Source of the DNA: Lithospermum erythrorhizon
Taxonomy: Eukaryota > Streptophyta > Magnoliopsida > Boraginales > Boraginaceae
Direction of reading: 5' to 3'
Assembly: GCA_019722365.1 (NCBI GenBank)
Contig: JADFUC010002016.1
Span: forward strand, 62,001 to 126,000
DNA length: 64,000 nt
Of the stretch, positions 62,766 through 64,000 are shown piece after piece. A model generated the notes under the pieces. The model was not told the DNA's origin. It saw only the letters and a program-made list of their open reading frames with translations, and made no database searches. Positions within the stretch are counted from its first letter, which is position 1. Each line of letters opens with the position of its first letter. The translations under genes and the position numbers were made by a program.

Positions 62766-62900
62766 ACGTTTAATTCAAATTATTCTAAACTGTAAAAACT
62801 TACACTCTTTGAATTTTTTCTAATTAATATTTTTATTTTTGGTGTTGGGATACTTTTAACCCAAATAACTTTTTAAATATAATATAAAAAAATTACAATA
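62766..62900. repeat. Third copy of the dispersed AT-rich repeat
   Basis: ACTGTAAAAACTTACACTCT and GAATTTTTTCTAATTAATAT match 26718-26765 with few differences, and the following TTTTTAAATATAATAT and ATTACAATAAAATACAA words resemble 27592-27625. It shows that the repeat at 26.7-27.8 kb is dispersed and not only local. Confidence 0.6.
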
Positions 62901-63180
62901 AAATACAACGCTCATGTAGACATTATACGAACCTAGATTGCCCATGTAGATACAAATATTATTTTAACAATTTGATATCCTCTAGCTAAATGTATCGAGG
63001 AACTGATCATCAATATCAGATCATCGAATTATTTGGCTTTTATGTCCGTAACTGTACGATTTAAAAAGATAATTTACTTTTAACCTAACATATAAAATTC
63101 ATATCTGCATTGAAGTAAATAACAATATCAATAATAAAATAATAATTCTACTCAAATCATATGATTATTTAACTAATACC

Positions 63181-63182
<2 letters not shown>

Positions 63183-63229
<47 letters not shown>
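63183..63229. repeat. (TAA)n microsatellite
   Basis: About 15 uninterrupted TAA/AAT units; likely to vary in length between individuals. Confidence 0.92.
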
Positions 63230-63449
63230 GTTCTATTATAATAATAAATAGGCTTTTTGGCAAACACACCCCGAACCATCTACACTTATATATGATCACC
63301 GAACTTATTCATCTCTCATTCCAAGGTGTTCCTATACTGTTTCGTTTCAGCACATCCCCTAACAATTGTCTTGTCCGGGAGGACACCCCTAGACCTAATT
63401 TTCCACCTTTAAACAGTTAAAATGACTATTTTACCCTAACACTACACAA

Positions 63450-64000
63450 AAAATAGTGGTGTTATAGGTTCGGACAGACCGATATCCATCCGACATGATA
63501 TCGGATATATCCGACCGAACTAATGATTTCGGTGAAAAATGGATCCGACCGGACTGATATTACCAATGGATACCGAATCGAACCGATAAACATCAGCCGG
63601 ATCAAGGCTAACCGAAAAATGTATCCAAAACCAACAAAGTATCCATGAATCAAGCAGGTTTTGAATCGAACAACAAGCATAAATAATAATCCTTTAACCT
63701 CGTAAACACTTCATCATCGCAAAATTCAAAACACTACATCATGAATCGAATCAATACGATAAATACCAACATATTATTTAATAACAAAACGATGAAATGA
63801 AATATGAAAAAACCTTAATTCAAAATTCCTAATTCAAACCCTAATTCGAAACCCATAATTCAAAAAAAACCCATAATTCAAACCTAATTCAAAACCCCTA
63901 AATTCAACTCTAATCAAAACCCTAATCTAAACCCCTAATTCAAAACCTTAATTCAAAAACCTGTAATTCATATGCCTAATTAAAAAATTCAAAACAAAAA
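63450..64000. mobile_element. Edge of another hAT-like element, cut by the window end
   Basis: 63470-63660 is rich in CCGAC, CGAACCGA and CGGAT words like the subterminal parts of the other hAT elements in the window, and 63800-64000 is an AATTCAAAACCCTAATT-type repeat, the reverse complement style of 32540-32930 inside the hAT at 31738-35966. The transposase would lie beyond the window. The open frame at 63462-63680 (-) is a shadow of these repeats. Confidence 0.55.

Noticed and set aside
63800..64000. CCCTAA-like words suggesting a telomere at the window end
   Set aside because: Units are separated by AATTC-type spacers and match the hAT internal repeat style, not a (CCCTAAA)n array.
1..64000. 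A novel defence, biosynthetic or other multi-gene system
   Set aside because: The genes are unrelated single plant loci separated by transposons; there is no operon-like or cluster-like arrangement of cooperating enzymes.

Overview
The window looks like nuclear DNA of a flowering plant, most likely a eudicot. It is AT-rich, has intron-containing genes with plant-type families (CIPK, DOG1-like, DUF538, TBL, a CPRD49-type GDSL esterase, CHLI, IQD), and is full of plant transposable elements (Ty3/gypsy-type LTRs, LINE, hAT, Mutator-like and Stowaway-like elements). No bacterial operon, CRISPR array, phage or organellar gene was found. The species cannot be named from sequence reading alone.

Layout. 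1-2750 is an unassigned, GC-richer stretch carrying a short non-autonomous hAT-like element at about 1105-1561. 3785-5205 is a broken CIPK kinase gene. 6975-7712 (-) is an intact DOG1-domain gene. 7.8-31 kb is transposon territory: an old 10.5-kb LTR retrotransposon lying on the minus strand (10295-20795), a dead LINE (about 22.2-25.8 kb), a local direct duplication, a Stowaway-like MITE and a solo LTR (to 30621). A single-exon DUF538 gene (30988-31398, -) survives between the solo LTR and a complete but decayed hAT element (31738-35966). 36.4-41 kb holds a second, different hAT-type relic (TTF zinc finger/DUF4371 type). 41707-43121 is a solo LTR with a perfect 5-bp target duplication, of the same LTR family as those at 10-30 kb. 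44491-45684 is a Mutator-like element with long terminal inverted repeats.

46-58 kb is a gene island: a five-exon TBL (PMR5/TBL) gene (+), a decayed GDSL esterase gene (+), a three-exon magnesium chelatase subunit I gene (CHLI, +) and a five-exon IQ67-domain gene (-). CHLI and the IQD gene converge with about 965 bp between stop codons. 58-64 kb is AT-rich intergenic DNA with a probable solo LTR of another family, a possible tRNA-derived SINE remnant, microsatellites, and the edge of another hAT element running off the window end.

The genes do not form a pathway. Each is a separate locus: chlorophyll synthesis (CHLI), cell-wall polysaccharide acetylation (TBL), calmodulin/microtubule scaffolding (IQD), seed dormancy-type DOG1 domain, DUF538. 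I found no convincing new biological system. The most informative observations are the element boundaries defined by target duplications, the LTR family present in four copies of different states, the two pseudogenes, and a probable GC-AG intron in the IQD gene.
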